From: Paraburkholderia sp. FT54
GTDB lineage: Bacteria > Pseudomonadota > Gammaproteobacteria > Burkholderiales > Burkholderiaceae
DNA: 64,000 nt
Assembly: GCF_031585635.1 (NCBI RefSeq)
Contig: NZ_CP134196.1
Location: 1,736,001 to 1,800,000, forward strand
Direction of reading: 5' to 3'
The translations under genes and the position numbers were made by a program. Positions 55,926 through 64,000 of the stretch are shown piece after piece (position 1 is the stretch's first letter; each line of letters starts with the position of its first letter). Under the pieces are notes generated by a model, which was not told the DNA's origin, made no database searches, and worked only from the letters and a program-made list of their open reading frames with translations.

Positions 55926-56576
55926 ATGTTCAGCACGACCGTCTTTCTTCAGGGCTTGCCGCTGCTGCTGCATGCGGCGCTCGCCACCATCGGCATTTCG
56001 CTGACGGGCCTCCTGATCGGTTTCTTTGTCGCGATCGGCGTGTGCGCGGCGCGGCTTTCGCCGAATCGCGCGGCGCGCATGTTCGGCGGCGCCTATGTGT
56101 TCTTCTTTCGCGGCGTGCCGATGCTGGTGCAGTTGCTGCTCGTGTATTACCTGTTACCGTTCGCGGGCATCAACGTGTCGCCGATCGTGGCGGCGTTGAG
56201 TGCCGTGTCGCTGTGTTCCGCTTCGTATATCGCCGAGATCCTGCGCGGCGGTTTTCTCAGCGTTCCGCCGGGCCATCTCGAAGCCGCGCGCATGCTTGGG
56301 CTCTCACCGTTCGACATGCTGCGCCGCATTCTCGTGCCGCAAGCGTTCCGTTTGACGCTACCTTCGCTCGTCAATGAAATGGTGCTTTTGATCAAGGCTT
56401 CATCGCTGATCTCGGTGGTGGGCGTGGCCGAGTTGACGCGCACCGCGCAGAACATTGCAGCCAGCACCTATCGGCCGCTCGAAGCTTACGTCGCGGCCGG
56501 ACTGATCTACTTCGTGATCTGCGGTGCGCTCGCGCTCGTCGCGCACGCTGCCGAATACCGCTTGCAGCACGCCTGA
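55926..56576 (+). CDS. ABC amino-acid-type permease 1
   Basis: 216 residues with five membrane helices. The cytoplasmic coupling motif of the HisM/GlnP family is clear ([26 protein letters not shown], with the conserved EAA-type Ala/Gly), as is FRGVPMLVQLLLVYY. Forms the membrane pore with permease 2. Confidence 0.92.
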   Translation: MFSTTVFLQGLPLLLHAALATIGISLTGLLIGFFVAIGVCAARLSPNRAARMFGGAYVFFFRGVPMLVQLLLVYYLLPFAGINVSPIVAALSAVSLCSASYIAEILRGGFLSVPPGHLEAARMLGLSPFDMLRRILVPQAFRLTLPSLVNEMVLLIKASSLISVVGVAELTRTAQNIAASTYRPLEAYVAAGLIYFVICGALALVAHAAEYRLQHA

Positions 56577-56603
56577 GCTCGACATCGACATCGACACCAC
56601 GCC

Positions 56604-57266
56604 ATGCAAAAGCTCGATCCCACCGTCATCACGCACAACCTGCAGCCGATCGCCGCGGGCCTCGCCACGACGCTAGGCACCTGGGCCGCGGGTGTCGCGA
56701 TCGGCATCCTGGTCGGCTTTCTGATTGCCGTGCTGCAACTCTTTTGCGGACGCTGGGTACGCGGCATATTGCGCTTCTATATCGAACTGTTTCGCGGCAC
56801 GCCGTTTCTCGTGCAACTCTTTTTGCTGTACTACGGCGGACCGTCCTTCGGTCTCACGCTCGAACCGATGACCGCCGGCGTGCTCGGCCTGGGCCTTTAC
56901 GGCAGCGCGTATTTCGCCGAAGCCTTTCGCTCCGGCTTTCAATCCGTGCCGCCGGGTCATCTGGAAGCGGCGTCGTGCCTTGGCCTCACGCGCTGGCAAG
57001 CGGTCCTGCGTATTCAGGTGCCGCAAATGCTCGTGCTGATCGTGCCGGCGCTGACCAATCTGATCATCGTGCTGAGCAAGGAAACGGCCGTGTTGTCCAT
57101 CGTCACCGTGCCCGAACTCACGTTCGTGCTGACCGGCATCGGCTCGGCCACCTTCGCTTTTGTCGAAACGCTGCTGGTGCTGTGCGTGTGCTATCTCGCG
57201 CTGGTCGAACTGACTTCGCGCGCGGGCATGTGGGCCGAAGCCCGCATCGCACGTTTCATGGCATGA
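56604..57266 (+). CDS. ABC amino-acid-type permease 2
   Basis: 220 residues, five membrane helices, with [17 protein letters not shown] and the coupling motif [21 protein letters not shown]. Starts 27 bases after permease 1; its stop is 19 bases before the ATPase gene. Confidence 0.92.
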   Translation: MQKLDPTVITHNLQPIAAGLATTLGTWAAGVAIGILVGFLIAVLQLFCGRWVRGILRFYIELFRGTPFLVQLFLLYYGGPSFGLTLEPMTAGVLGLGLYGSAYFAEAFRSGFQSVPPGHLEAASCLGLTRWQAVLRIQVPQMLVLIVPALTNLIIVLSKETAVLSIVTVPELTFVLTGIGSATFAFVETLLVLCVCYLALVELTSRAGMWAEARIARFMA

Positions 57267-57285
57267 ACGGAAACGGGACCCTCTT

Positions 57286-58155
57286 ATGAACGCCATCGCC
57301 GACATGCCCTCCTCCGCGTCCACCGCTACCGTCGAACCATCGGCCGGCGCGCCGCTGATCGAAGTGCGCGATTTGCGCAAACGCTTCGGTGAAGTCGAAG
57401 TGCTGCGCGGCGTCGATCTGGAGATCGCGCGCTCGGAAGTGGTGTGCATCATCGGGCCGTCGGGCTCGGGCAAGAGCACGCTGCTGCGCTGCCTCGCCGC
57501 GCTCGAAACCTACGATCAGGGGGACGTGCACATCGAAGGCGAACTGCTCGGCTACAGCGAGCGCAACGGCAAACGCGTGCGCGCCTCGCAAAGCGAGATC
57601 AACCGCGTGCGGCGCAACGTCGGCATGGTGTTTCAGCAATTCAATCTGTGGCCGCACATGACGGCGCTCGGCAACGTGATGGAATCGCTGCTGCGTGTGC
57701 GCCATCTGTCACGCGACGAAGCGCGCCGCCGCGCCAACGCGATGCTCGAAACGGTCGGCCTCGCGCACAAGGGCGACGCGTATCCGGCGAAGCTCTCGGG
57801 TGGCCAGCAACAGCGTGTGGCGATTGCGCGGGCGCTCGCCATGGAGCCGCACATCATGCTGTTCGACGAGCCGACCTCGGCGCTCGATCCGGAACTGGTC
57901 GGCGAAGTGCTGCAAGTGATGAAGCAGCTCGCGCGCGACGGCATGACGATGGCCGTGGTCACACACGAAATGGGTTTTGCCGCGCAGGTCGCGGACAAGG
58001 TCATGTTCATCGATCAAGGCCGGATTGCCGTGCAAGGCAATCCGCGCGATGTCTTTCATGATGCCGGACAGCCGCGCTTGCGGCAGTTCCTGCAAAACTA
58101 CTTCGATCGCAATGCGTTCTGGACGCGCGGTCCCGACGACGCGCAGCCGCTATGA
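57286..58155 (+). CDS. ABC amino-acid-type ATPase
   Basis: 289 residues. Walker [11 protein letters not shown]-loop [14 protein letters not shown], signature LSGGQQQRV, Walker [13 protein letters not shown] and the switch His in VVTHEMGF are all intact. The N-terminus has about 20 residues before the first strand, more than in most relatives. It energises permeases 1 and 2. Confidence 0.94.
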   Translation: MNAIADMPSSASTATVEPSAGAPLIEVRDLRKRFGEVEVLRGVDLEIARSEVVCIIGPSGSGKSTLLRCLAALETYDQGDVHIEGELLGYSERNGKRVRASQSEINRVRRNVGMVFQQFNLWPHMTALGNVMESLLRVRHLSRDEARRRANAMLETVGLAHKGDAYPAKLSGGQQQRVAIARALAMEPHIMLFDEPTSALDPELVGEVLQVMKQLARDGMTMAVVTHEMGFAAQVADKVMFIDQGRIAVQGNPRDVFHDAGQPRLRQFLQNYFDRNAFWTRGPDDAQPL

Positions 58156-58207
58156 ACACGCGCCGGTTTCTGCCCGCCTCACGTGGACGCTGACGCAAGG
58201 GCCGCCG

Positions 58208-59011
58208 ATGTCCTCCACCGTTCGCAGCCGCACTCATGACAAGCCGCCTTCCGCGCCGGCGATGAAAGCCGCGCGCGCCGCGGCCGACGCACCGGCCGCG
58301 CGCTACGAACAGGTCAAGAGCCATATCCGCAACATCATCGAATCGGGCGAACGCCGGGCGGGCGACCGCCTGCCGTCCGAACTCGATCTGGTGGCGACGC
58401 TCGGCGTGTCGCGCATGACGGTCAACCGCGCGCTGCGTGAGCTTGCCGAAGAGGGACGGGTGACGCGCGTCTCAGGTGTCGGCACCTTCGTCGCGCAAAG
58501 CAAGCCGCAATCGACGCTGCTGATGATCGCCCATATCGGCGACGAGATCCGCTCGCGTGGCCACGAATACCGCTACGACACGGTCCTGTCGCAACGCGAA
58601 ACGGCGTCCGTGATGGTATCGAATGCGTTGGGGCTCGCGCCGGGCGCTTCGGTATTTCATGTGATCTGCGTGCATCGGGAGAACGGTTTGCCGGTGCAAC
58701 TCGAGGATCGTTATGTGAATCCGGCCATAGCGCCGGATTTTCTGCTGCAGGATTTTTCGGCGGTAAGGCCGTCGGAATATCTGTTCGAGATCGTGCCGGC
58801 GCACGACGTCGAGCACGTGGTCGACGCGGGACTGCCCACGCGCGCCGAAGCCGAACTGCTCGAAATTCGCGCCGAGGAACCGTGCCTCACGCTGATGCGC
58901 CGCACATGGACGAGCGGCGTGGCGGTTACGTTCGCGCGGTTCGTGCACCCTGGGTCGCGCTACCGGCTGGGTTGCCGCTTCTCGCCGGATCTGTCGCAAC
59001 GCCAGGGTTGA
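58208..59011 (+). CDS. HutC-family GntR regulator 1
   Basis: 267 residues from the ATG at 58208; the frame is open far upstream within the ATPase gene. Winged HTH at about 38-105 (RRAGDRLPSELDLVATLGVSRM, then TVNRALRELAEEGRV), then a UTRA ligand domain (about 125-262) ending with SGVAVTFARFVHPGSRYRLG. HutC repressors classically sense urocanate in histidine use. It is the last gene of the ABC operon, 52 bases after the ATPase, and convergent with HutC regulator 2. Confidence 0.92.
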   Translation: MSSTVRSRTHDKPPSAPAMKAARAAADAPAARYEQVKSHIRNIIESGERRAGDRLPSELDLVATLGVSRMTVNRALRELAEEGRVTRVSGVGTFVAQSKPQSTLLMIAHIGDEIRSRGHEYRYDTVLSQRETASVMVSNALGLAPGASVFHVICVHRENGLPVQLEDRYVNPAIAPDFLLQDFSAVRPSEYLFEIVPAHDVEHVVDAGLPTRAEAELLEIRAEEPCLTLMRRTWTSGVAVTFARFVHPGSRYRLGCRFSPDLSQRQG

Positions 59012-59035
59012 AAACGCTGCGCGTACTAAACCGCG

Positions 59036-59797
59036 CTAGACGTTCCCTGCAAGATGAAAACGCGACGCCGGATGCCACAACTGCACCGACGTCGCCACAT
59101 CGTCGCCCACCCATGTGCGCCGCCATAATTGCAGACACGGCTCGCCGATATCCATCATCAGATGCCGGCGCACATAGGCGTCGGGCTTCTGCGCATAGAT
59201 GCGAAACTCCGCGCGCTGAATCGGCGCAAGGCGCACCATGTAGTGATTCGGCGTTTCGATCGTGAAATCCTGGTTCAGGTAATCGGGGAACACCTTCGGA
59301 TTGACGTAGCGATCCTCGTACTGGATCGGCTCGCCCTCCTCGCTGTGCACGATGCACGAGTGAAACGCCGGCCCGCTGGCGAGACCGAGCGCTTCGAGCG
59401 CCTGCGGGTCGTCGCTCGGTTCGAGCGTCAACACGCGTGCCGAATGGCGATGGCCGCGCGCGGCGATTTCGTCGGCGATATTGCGGATTTCCAGCACCGT
59501 CGATTCGTAGCGCTGCGGCGCGACGAACGTGCCGGAACCTTGCACGCGCGTGAGCACGCGTTCGGTGGTCAGCTCGCGCAGCGCGCGCGACACCGTCATG
59601 CGCGCGACGCCGAATTCCTTCACCAGCTCCGTTTCGGACGGGATCAACCCGCCGGGCTTCCAGTCCCCTTCGCTGATGCGCCTGATCACGTAGCGTTTGA
59701 TCTGCTCATACGCAGGCATGGCTTTCGCGGGCGTCTCCTGGCCGCGCTCAGGGCGGTCTTGCGTCTCTGCGGTTCGCGCGTTTGTAGTTGTGTTCAC
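59036..59797 (-). CDS. HutC-family GntR regulator 2
   Basis: 253 residues from the GTG at 59797, which follows GAGG; the frame is open further upstream with no start signal. Winged HTH about 28-95 (DWKPGGLIPSETELVKEFGVARM, then TVSRALRELTTERVL) and a UTRA domain to residue ~248 (QYEDRYVNPKVFPDYLNQDF). It shares the layout and the EDRYVNP block with regulator 1 but differs elsewhere, so they probably see different or partly overlapping ligands. A palindrome lies just upstream of the start; 24 bases separate its stop from that of regulator 1. Confidence 0.92.
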   Translation of the reverse strand: MNTTTNARTAETQDRPERGQETPAKAMPAYEQIKRYVIRRISEGDWKPGGLIPSETELVKEFGVARMTVSRALRELTTERVLTRVQGSGTFVAPQRYESTVLEIRNIADEIAARGHRHSARVLTLEPSDDPQALEALGLASGPAFHSCIVHSEEGEPIQYEDRYVNPKVFPDYLNQDFTIETPNHYMVRLAPIQRAEFRIYAQKPDAYVRRHLMMDIGEPCLQLWRRTWVGDDVATSVQLWHPASRFHLAGNV

Positions 59798-59822
59798 TCC
59801 GACCTCGTAGGTGGTACGCGGT

Positions 59823-59839
59823 TGTACCTGGTGGGTACA
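59823..59839. promoter_or_regulatory. Candidate operator of HutC regulator 2
   Basis: Near-perfect dyad TGTACCT-GGT-GGGTACA, 26 bases upstream of the GTG start, in the 91-base gap after the lyase gene. Fits autoregulation. Confidence 0.5.
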
Positions 59840-59888
59840 CCTTGGCCGGCTCGCCGGCGGATAAGCCCGCTCACCGGCATTGTCCGGG

Positions 59889-61538
59889 TCATGCCATGTG
59901 CGCGGCGGCCTGCCCGTCGTTGACGGCACTGCTCGCGGCCGCGCGGACGTGGCCCGCAGCCGCCAGATTCGTGAGCGTTGCAGATGCCAGCAGGTCCGGG
60001 CCGTCGGCGGACGTGACCGGCCGAGGGCCAATGTTACCAGGGTTCGGCAACGGCGGCGGCGCTTCCTCGGCGATCATGCGAAAGGCGACGCTCATGTCGT
60101 CCGCGAGCGGACGGTCGTCACGGTAGGTCGGCACGACGCGGCGCACGCGCTGCCACAGCGCTCCGGTGTGCGGTGCGCGTGGCGCGTCGATACTTTGCAG
60201 GTCGTAGGCTTGTGCCGCCGCCAGCAATTCGATCGCGACGATGCGCCCGGCGTTGTCGATGATTTCCAGCGCCTTCAGCGCGGCGGGCGTGGCATGGCAC
60301 AGGTGGTCTTCCTGCAAGGCCGAGGTGATGCCGCCGTCGAGACTCGCGGGCAGCGCGAGCCGCCGGTTCTGCGCGACCAGCGACGCCGCCGTGTACTGCG
60401 CGATCATGAAGCCGGAACAGGTGCCGCCCGGCTCGGCGAGAAACGCCGGCAGGCCGCTCACCAGCGGATTGACGAGACGGTCGAGGCGCCGCTCGGCCAT
60501 CGCGGCGACTTGCGCGATCGCGGTGGCGAGGCTGTCCATGGCCAGCGCGATCGAGGCGCCCACCGCGTGCGCCTGCGAATACACGCGCGGCTCTTCCGGC
60601 GTGCCGGCGACGATCGGGTTATCCGTGATCGAGGCGAGTTCGCGATTGACCACGTCGGCGGTCGCGGCGAGCACGTCGCGCGCGGCGCCGTGCACGTGCG
60701 GAATGGTCCGCATGCTTAGCGGGTCTTGCGTGCGCTGACCGACCACCGCCGCGAGAATGCCGCTGTCGGCCAGCGCGGCGCGCATCCGCCCGCCGACCAG
60801 GTTCAGGCCCGGCGAGATACGCAAGGCCAGCGAATCTTCGTCGAAAGCCGCGAGTTGGCCGCGCAGATTCTCGAAGCTCATCGAGGCGACCATGTCGGTC
60901 CAGTCGAGCAGGCGTTCGGCACGCGCTAAGGCTAACGCGGCGAGGCCCGTGACGCACGGCGTGCCGTTGACGAGACTCAGCCCTTCTTTGGCTTCGAGCA
61001 CGAGCGGTTCGAGCCCGAGGCGTTGCAGCGCGTCGCGTCCCTTGAGCCGCTCACCGCGAAAGCGCACGTAGCCCTCGCCGATGCAGACGAGCGAGATATG
61101 CGCCATATGGCTCAGATAACCGACCGAGCCGAACGCCGGCACTTCCGGCAGGCAATCCGCGTTGAGCAGCGCCACCAGTCGGTCCGCGACTTCGAGGCGA
61201 ATCCCCGAGTGTCCGTGCGCGAAGTTGTTGACGGCCGCGGCCATGACCGCGCGCGTTTCGGCGGCACCGAGCGGCGCGCCGACGCCGACCGCGTGGCTCA
61301 TCAGGATGTTGCGCGACAACGTGCGCTGTTCGCCCGGCGAGACGATGACGTCGCACAGCGCGCCGACTCCGGTATTCACGCCATACGCGCGAATCCCGCG
61401 CTCGACGATCTGTTCGACGAGCACGCGCGCCGCCGCAATGCGCGCGCGGGCGTCGGTGGAAAGTTCGAGCGGCTCGCCGGCGGCAACCGCTGCCACCTGA
61501 GCCCAGTCGAGAGGACGATTGGAACGGATCACGGCCAT
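59889..61538 (-). CDS. Histidine ammonia-lyase-like protein lacking the MIO triad
   Basis: 549 residues, a normal length for the aromatic amino acid lyase family. It keeps Tyr52 (YGVNTG), His82 (MSHAVGVG), Asn191 (LVNGTP), Gln271 and Arg277 (TQDPLSMR) and Glu410 (LQEDH), which correspond to catalytic Tyr53, His83, Asn195, Gln277, Arg283 and Glu414 of Pseudomonas HutH. However GSVG (137-140) is followed directly by YLSHMAH, whereas MIO enzymes have GSVGASGDLAPLAH: three residues and the Ala-Ser-Gly that cyclises are missing. The DNA is in frame with no sign of error. Tyr280 of HutH is Leu here and the NFH region differs. Chemistry must differ from MIO lyases. Operon with an ABC system. Confidence 0.88.
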   Translation of the reverse strand: MAVIRSNRPLDWAQVAAVAAGEPLELSTDARARIAAARVLVEQIVERGIRAYGVNTGVGALCDVIVSPGEQRTLSRNILMSHAVGVGAPLGAAETRAVMAAAVNNFAHGHSGIRLEVADRLVALLNADCLPEVPAFGSVGYLSHMAHISLVCIGEGYVRFRGERLKGRDALQRLGLEPLVLEAKEGLSLVNGTPCVTGLAALALARAERLLDWTDMVASMSFENLRGQLAAFDEDSLALRISPGLNLVGGRMRAALADSGILAAVVGQRTQDPLSMRTIPHVHGAARDVLAATADVVNRELASITDNPIVAGTPEEPRVYSQAHAVGASIALAMDSLATAIAQVAAMAERRLDRLVNPLVSGLPAFLAEPGGTCSGFMIAQYTAASLVAQNRRLALPASLDGGITSALQEDHLCHATPAALKALEIIDNAGRIVAIELLAAAQAYDLQSIDAPRAPHTGALWQRVRRVVPTYRDDRPLADDMSVAFRMIAEEAPPPLPNPGNIGPRPVTSADGPDLLASATLTNLAAAGHVRAAASSAVNDGQAAAHMA

Positions 61539-61576
61539 ATGAGTGCTCTGCCTGGTGGATTACCTGGTGATGCTGA

Positions 61577-62368
61577 TCAGTTGGTGGTGCGGTCCTGATG
61601 GCTCGACACGAATTGCCGGAAGCGATCCGACTTGCATTCGACGAATACTTCGTCGGGCGTGCCGTCGGCTTCCACTTGCCCTTGATGCAGGAACATCACG
61701 CGATTGGATACATGACGCGCGAAACCCATTTCGTGCGTAACCACCAGCATGGTGCGGCCCTCTTCGGCCAGCGAGCGCATCACGCGCAGCACTTCGCCCA
61801 CCAGTTCGGGATCGAGCGCCGAGGTCGGCTCATCGAACAGCATCACTTTCGGATGCATGGCCAACGCGCGCGCAATCGCCACGCGTTGCTGCTGGCCGCC
61901 GGACAGATGTGCCGGATAGTGGCCGCGCTTTTCCGCCAGACCGACTTTTGCCAGCAGCGCTTCCGCCTCTTCCACCGACTCGGCGCGGCTGCGTTTTTGC
62001 ACGCGCATCGGCCCTTCGATCAGATTTTCCAGCACTGTCATATGCGACCAGAGGTTGAAGTTCTGGAACACCATGCCGAGTTGCGAGCGCACCCGGTCCA
62101 CCTGGCGGCGGTCGCTCGGTTGCAGTTTGCCGTCGCCGCGGCGCTTCATTTTCAACTCTTCGCCGGCCAGCGAGACCGAACCGTCGTCGGGCGTTTCGAG
62201 CAGGTTCAGGCAGCGCAGGAAGGTGCTCTTGCCCGAACCGCTCGCGCCGAGAATCGAGATCACGTCGCCTTGATGGGCGTCGAGCGAAATGCCTTTGAGC
62301 ACGTGGTGATCGCCGAACGATTTGTGAATGTTCTTGACCGACAGTGCAACGGGTGCCGTAGCGTTCAT
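61577..62368 (-). CDS. ABC amino-acid-type ATPase 2
   Basis: 263 residues from the ATG at 62368 after GGAG. Walker [11 protein letters not shown]-loop [13 protein letters not shown], signature LSGGQQQRV, Walker [13 protein letters not shown], switch His in VVTHEMGF. It resembles HisP/GlnQ-type ATPases. It lies 38 bases upstream of the lyase-like gene and after two permease genes. Confidence 0.94.
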   Translation of the reverse strand: MNATAPVALSVKNIHKSFGDHHVLKGISLDAHQGDVISILGASGSGKSTFLRCLNLLETPDDGSVSLAGEELKMKRRGDGKLQPSDRRQVDRVRSQLGMVFQNFNLWSHMTVLENLIEGPMRVQKRSRAESVEEAEALLAKVGLAEKRGHYPAHLSGGQQQRVAIARALAMHPKVMLFDEPTSALDPELVGEVLRVMRSLAEEGRTMLVVTHEMGFARHVSNRVMFLHQGQVEADGTPDEVFVECKSDRFRQFVSSHQDRTTN

Positions 62369-62403
62369 GGGGTTCTCCAGATTCATCCGGGATGGGCGGC
62401 CGT

Positions 62404-63159
62404 TCAGGGCGCGGCGCGGCGTGCTTCGGTGGTGGTGGAAACCGGGCGGCTCGCCGCGGCCTGCGGGCGTGCCGCGCGCAGATGGCGCGACAGACGCGTT
62501 TCGAGCATGCCGAGCAGCCGCACGATGACGAAATTCAGGAACAGATAAATGAGCGCGGCGCAGATGAAGACTTCTGTCGTGCGATAGCTTTGCTGGATGA
62601 TCTGCTGCGCGACGCCGGTGACTTCCCACACGGTGACGAGACTCGCGAGCGCCGTCGATTTGACGAGCAGCACCGCTTCAGTCGAATACGCCGGCAAACA
62701 CTGGCGCAACGCGATCGGACCGATCACGCGACGCAGCAGCGCAAAGCCCGACAGGCCGATCGAATAACCCGCCTCGATCTGACCGACCGGCACGGCCATC
62801 AAGCCGCCGCGAATGATCTCAGCGGTGTAGCCGGCCGTGCACAGCGCGAGCGACAACACCGCGCACATATAGGGCTCGCGCAGCACCGGCCACAGGAAGC
62901 TCTCGCGTATCATGCCGAACTGGCCCATGCCGTAGTACACGAGGAACATCTGGATCAGCAGCGGCGAGCCGCGAAACACGAGGATGTAAGCGCGTGCGAA
63001 GCGATTCGGCAGCCAGTGCGGCGACACACGCATCGTGACGATCACGAGCGAGAGCAGGCCGCCGAGAATCAGCGAGCAGAAGAACAGGCCGAGCGTGGTC
63101 GGCACGGCGGCGAGCAGTTGCTTGAGCGTGTCGAACAGAAAGTCGAAGTCGAAATGCAT
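62404..63159 (-). CDS. ABC amino-acid-type permease 3
   Basis: 251 residues, five membrane helices. [16 protein letters not shown] and the coupling motif [22 protein letters not shown] identify a HisM-type subunit. The C-terminal tail after about residue 230 is basic and Ala/Pro-rich. Confidence 0.92.
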   Translation of the reverse strand: MHFDFDFLFDTLKQLLAAVPTTLGLFFCSLILGGLLSLVIVTMRVSPHWLPNRFARAYILVFRGSPLLIQMFLVYYGMGQFGMIRESFLWPVLREPYMCAVLSLALCTAGYTAEIIRGGLMAVPVGQIEAGYSIGLSGFALLRRVIGPIALRQCLPAYSTEAVLLVKSTALASLVTVWEVTGVAQQIIQQSYRTTEVFICAALIYLFLNFVIVRLLGMLETRLSRHLRAARPQAAASRPVSTTTEARRAAP

Positions 63160-63173
63160 GATGGCCGCCCTCG

Positions 63174-63896
63174 TCAGTTACGCGCGAAGTTGCGCTTGAA
63201 GGACCGGCCCACGTGCGCTTCGGCGCGGTTGAAGACCCGGTTCGAGATGCTGGTCATGAGCAGATAGAGCGCGCCGCCCACCACGAAGAACGTGAAGTAC
63301 TGGTGCGTGGAACCCGCCGCCACTTGGCTCGTGCGCAGCAATTCGGCGAGCCCCGTTACGGAGATCAGCGCCGAATCCTTCAGGCTCAATTGCCAGACGT
63401 TGCCAATGCCGGGCAACGCGAAACGCAGCACTTGCGGGATCAGGATGCGGCGCGCCATGGTCAGCGTCGGCATGCCGATCGAGCGCGCGGCTTCGAGTTC
63501 GCCGCGCGACACCGCCAGCACCGCCGAGCGGTAGACCTCGGCCTGGTAGGCGCCGGAAATCATGCCCACGGCCAGCGCGCCGACCACGAACGGCGGCACG
63601 CCGACGAAACCCTCCGCGCCGAACCACTGGCCGACGGTCGTAACGAGCGTCGAGCCGCCGAAATAGAACAGATAGATGACGAGCAGTTCAGGCACGCCGC
63701 GAAACACGGTGGTGTAGATATCGCCGACTACGCGCAGCGTACGAAAACGCGACAGCTTGGCCGCCGCCACCAGCGCGCCGAACACGGCGCCGACCGCGAG
63801 CGCCGCAAGCGTGAGCGCCACCGTCATCAACGCCGCGAGCAGCAATACGCCGCCCCAGCCTTCCGGCCCGAAGCCGAGCATCTGTATCAGAGCCAT
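63174..63896 (-). CDS. ABC amino-acid-type permease 4
   Basis: 240 residues, five membrane helices, HisQ type: FRGVPELLVIYLFYFGG and coupling motif AVSRGELEAARSIGMPTLTMA. It is 14 bases upstream of permease 3. A binding-protein gene would be expected next, beyond the right edge of the window. Confidence 0.92.
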   Translation of the reverse strand: MALIQMLGFGPEGWGGVLLLAALMTVALTLAALAVGAVFGALVAAAKLSRFRTLRVVGDIYTTVFRGVPELLVIYLFYFGGSTLVTTVGQWFGAEGFVGVPPFVVGALAVGMISGAYQAEVYRSAVLAVSRGELEAARSIGMPTLTMARRILIPQVLRFALPGIGNVWQLSLKDSALISVTGLAELLRTSQVAAGSTHQYFTFFVVGGALYLLMTSISNRVFNRAEAHVGRSFKRNFARN

Positions 63897-64000
63897 TTCT
63901 TACCTCTCATCCGTTACGGCGGATCGAACCGGCCGGCGCGTGCAGGTTGTCGCCACGCGCGCCTGCCGCTACCTCTTAACGTGAAGGCGAATCAAGGCGT

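Overview
The window looks like a chromosomal segment of a high-GC, plant- or soil-associated Burkholderiaceae bacterium, most like Paraburkholderia. This rests on codon usage, the OmpC-like porin family, the density of ABC, TRAP and MFS transport genes, and the galactarate-type uronic acid pathway. Placement to genus is inference. No rRNA, tRNA, insertion sequence, prophage or CRISPR array was seen.

Layout. (1) 1-3.8 kb: the 3' end of a DHA2 drug-efflux gene, a zinc-ribbon membrane protein and an orphan TAXI-type binding protein. (2) 3.8-10.9 kb: a small membrane protein and a remnant type VI secretion locus. Its left arm (tssF-tssG-tssJ, minus strand) and right arm (hcp-tssH-tssE, plus strand) meet at about 7400-7416, where tssF and hcp have both lost their 5' ends. 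(3) 11-17.6 kb: an EamA exporter, an RpiR regulator with a D-Ala-D-Ala dipeptidase, a GNAT acetyltransferase, a glycolipid-binding-family protein, a urea transporter, a class II aldolase and a tautomerase.

(4) 18-38.5 kb: a large pectin/galacturonate catabolic region. It encodes a GH28 lipoprotein, porin, TRAP transporter, two MFS permeases, two uronate dehydrogenases, a lactonase, galactarate dehydratase (garD), KdgD, 2-oxoglutarate semialdehyde dehydrogenase, GarL, GarR and a FadR-type GntR regulator. D-galacturonate would be oxidised to galactarolactone, opened to galactarate and dehydrated to 5-keto-4-deoxyglucarate. That intermediate can then leave by either of two routes: KdgD plus the semialdehyde dehydrogenase to 2-oxoglutarate, or GarL plus GarR to pyruvate and glycerate. 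Eight copies of a 19-bp motif close to GTTGTACGATGACGTATAA lie in four promoter regions and define a probable local regulon.

(5) 38.5-47.6 kb: a DUF2867 protein, an alpha/beta hydrolase, a CydAB/Cio-type quinol oxidase preceded by a perfect ANR/FNR box, a NarL-type response regulator facing a hybrid histidine kinase, and a small protein that looks like a divergent sigma factor. (6) 47.8-51.3 kb: an 1166-residue fusion of a GMC oxidoreductase carrying a four-Cys cluster with an alpha/beta hydrolase whose nucleophile position is Cys. (7) 51.4-64 kb: a ModA-like binding protein, then two divergent amino-acid-type ABC systems. These are accompanied by a 2-oxoglutarate/Fe(II) oxygenase, an FAD-linked 2-hydroxyacid dehydrogenase, two HutC-type regulators and a histidine ammonia-lyase homologue. 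That homologue keeps most catalytic residues of the family but lacks the Ala-Ser-Gly triad that forms the MIO cofactor. This last island is the best candidate for an undescribed pathway.
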